This document shows positions 62,905 to 64,000 of a DNA stretch of 64,000 nucleotides, in pieces. The notes below the pieces were generated by a model. The model was given only the letters and a program-made list of their open reading frames with translations. It was not told where the DNA came from and searched no databases. The first letter of the stretch is position 1, and each line of letters begins with the position of its first letter. Made by a program: the position numbers and the translations under genes. The stretch comes from Pseudomonas protegens CHA0 (GTDB lineage: Bacteria > Pseudomonadota > Gammaproteobacteria > Pseudomonadales > Pseudomonadaceae): the NCBI RefSeq assembly GCF_000397205.1, contig NC_021237.1, positions 4,527,001 through 4,591,000 of the forward strand. The letters run 5' to 3'.

Positions 62905-63098
62905 ACAACCAACTGCGCGAACTGCGCACCCGGCAAGGCTGGTCCCAGGCCGAACTGGCCACCCGCCTCGAGGTGTCACGGCAGACGGTGAATGCCATCG
63001 AGACCGGGCGCTACGACCCCAGCCTGCCCCTGGCGTTCAAGATTGCCCGGGCCTTCCAGCTGCCCATCGAAAGCATTTTCAGCCCCGACGAGGACTGA
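62901..63098 (+). CDS. XRE-family helix-turn-helix regulator
   Basis: This 65-residue protein is almost entirely one Cro/C1-type helix-turn-helix: LRELRTRQGWSQAELATRLEVSRQTVNAIETGRYDPSLPLAFKIARAF. It resembles the short YgzD-like regulators of membrane-protein/XRE pairs. It most likely binds the two TGTAAAG-type sites upstream and represses its own operon. The acidic end (SPDED) is typical of the group. Confidence 0.88.
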   Translation: MNNQLRELRTRQGWSQAELATRLEVSRQTVNAIETGRYDPSLPLAFKIARAFQLPIESIFSPDED

Positions 63099-63270
63099 AC
63101 CGCCGGTGAACCAATCTGGCCCAAGGGTGCACCGCTTTCGCCCCCGGGCCACAGGCACCCGGTGCAGGGGCACGGGCATCGGCTATAACTGCTGGGGCGC
63201 CCGGCCCTGCCGTCAAGGATTGGCACGGCGCCTGCAACAGCGTGGCATCACTGCGACCAGGGACAGGCCC

Positions 63271-64000
63271 ATGACCCAGCACGAACCCGGCAACGACTAC
63301 CCCTTGAGCGAAGTTCCGCAGCACGCCCGCAAGGGCCTGGCCTCCATGGCCATGGTGCTGCTGGGCTTCACCTTCTTCACTGCCACCATGTTCGCCGGCG
63401 GCAAGCTGGGGGTGGCCTTCGACTTCACCACCCTGCTGGTGGTGATCCTCGTCGGTAACCTGCTGCTGGGGATCTACGCCGCCAGCCTGGGCTACATCGC
63501 CTTCAAGAGCGGGCTGAACACGGTGCTGATGGGGCGTTTCTGCTTCGGCGAACGGGGCAGCAAGCTCAGCGACCTGATCCTGGGTTTCACCCAGATCGGC
63601 TGGTACGCCTGGGGCACCGCCACCGCCGCGGTGGTGCTGGGCAAGTATTTCCAGCTGGATCCGGGTGCGGTACTGGGGCTGATGCTGCTGTTCGGCATGG
63701 CCTTCTGCGCCACCGCCTACATCGGTTATCGCGGCCTGGAGATCCTGTCCTGGATCGCGGTGCCGGCCATGGGCCTGCTGTTGCTGCTGTCGATGTGGGT
63801 GGCCACCCGGCAGATCGGCGGCCTCGACGGTTTGCTGGGGGTCACGCCAAGCGCCAGCCTGGACCTCTCCAGCGCCATCACCCTGGTGTTCGGCACCTTC
63901 GTCAGCGGCGCCACCCAGGCCACCAACTGGACCCGTTTTTCCCGCTCGGCGCGGGTGGCGGTGAGCGCCAGCCTGATCGGCTTCTTTATCGGCAACGGCC
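63271..64000 (+). CDS. codB: Cytosine/NCS1-type permease CodB, N-terminal part (gene runs off the window)
   Basis: The first 243 codons of an NCS1 transporter are visible, with about seven hydrophobic helices, the opening PLSEVPQHARKGLASMAMVLLGFTFFTATMFAGG and the pattern GFTQIGWYAWGTATAAVVLG. These match CodB cytosine permeases. Full length is about 420 residues. codA (cytosine deaminase) would be expected downstream, outside the window. The start is the ATG at 63271. Confidence 0.86.
   Translation, partial: MTQHEPGNDYPLSEVPQHARKGLASMAMVLLGFTFFTATMFAGGKLGVAFDFTTLLVVILVGNLLLGIYAASLGYIAFKSGLNTVLMGRFCFGERGSKLSDLILGFTQIGWYAWGTATAAVVLGKYFQLDPGAVLGLMLLFGMAFCATAYIGYRGLEILSWIAVPAMGLLLLLSMWVATRQIGGLDGLLGVTPSASLDLSSAITLVFGTFVSGATQATNWTRFSRSARVAVSASLIGFFIGNG

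Overview
The window looks like chromosome of a fluorescent-group Pseudomonas (GC-rich, P. protegens/P. fluorescens-like). The basis is the conserved block tRNA-Arg/His/Leu - tig - clpP - clpX - lon - hupB - ppiD beside folD, a chemoreceptor/transporter/chemoreceptor/two-component block arranged like P. aeruginosa PA2652-PA2659, and Pseudomonas-type REP/REPIN repeats. No phage, insertion sequence, CRISPR array or rRNA was seen. Species is inferred from gene order and sequence feel, not from a search.

Layout. 1-5.5 kb: 5' end of fadH, a CubicO/EstB-type hydrolase whose nucleophile position is Cys, an AT-richer fatty-acid desaturase, a nitrilase-fold protein lacking two of three catalytic residues paired with an AraC regulator, and a 28-residue acidic microprotein. 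5.7-10.2 kb: a small regulon made of an orphan protein resembling only the C-terminal part of pyruvate dehydrogenase E1, a MarR regulator, and a full-length homodimeric-type E1. The same TTGCAATTGCAA palindrome stands before the orphan and between the MarR and E1 genes. 10.2-15.4 kb: a lipoprotein, LysR/MFS pair, sterol-desaturase-like protein and AraC regulator. 15.4-25.8 kb: the protein quality-control block (ppiD, hupB, lon with a sigma-32-like promoter, clpX, clpP, tig), a decayed tRNA-Asp between hupB and ppiD, three tRNAs and folD.

25.8-43.1 kb is housekeeping and accessory: pbpG, a C39-like lipoprotein with a lost catalytic dyad, TerC, a NhaR-like regulator, two transporters, an AraC regulator divergent from a Baeyer-Villiger monooxygenase-esterase fusion, YceH, a shikimate-dehydrogenase-like enzyme, small proteins, an AI-2E-family permease and TrhP. 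43.2-51.7 kb carries two chemoreceptors around a transporter, then two PepSY proteins in an operon with a response regulator and histidine kinase (CarSR/BqsRS-like) and a candidate response-regulator box upstream.

51.7-64 kb holds a patatin-like lipase, queD, a GNAT, a nucleoside deoxyribosyltransferase-like protein, then an RpiR regulator with a VanX-type D,D-dipeptidase and a complete dipeptide ABC transporter (ddp-like), a NUDIX hydrolase, a two-gene membrane-protein/XRE module with duplicated operators, and the start of codB. The most distinctive items are the MarR/E1/orphan-E1 regulon, the monooxygenase-esterase fusion, several enzyme-fold proteins with substituted catalytic residues, and the XRE module.
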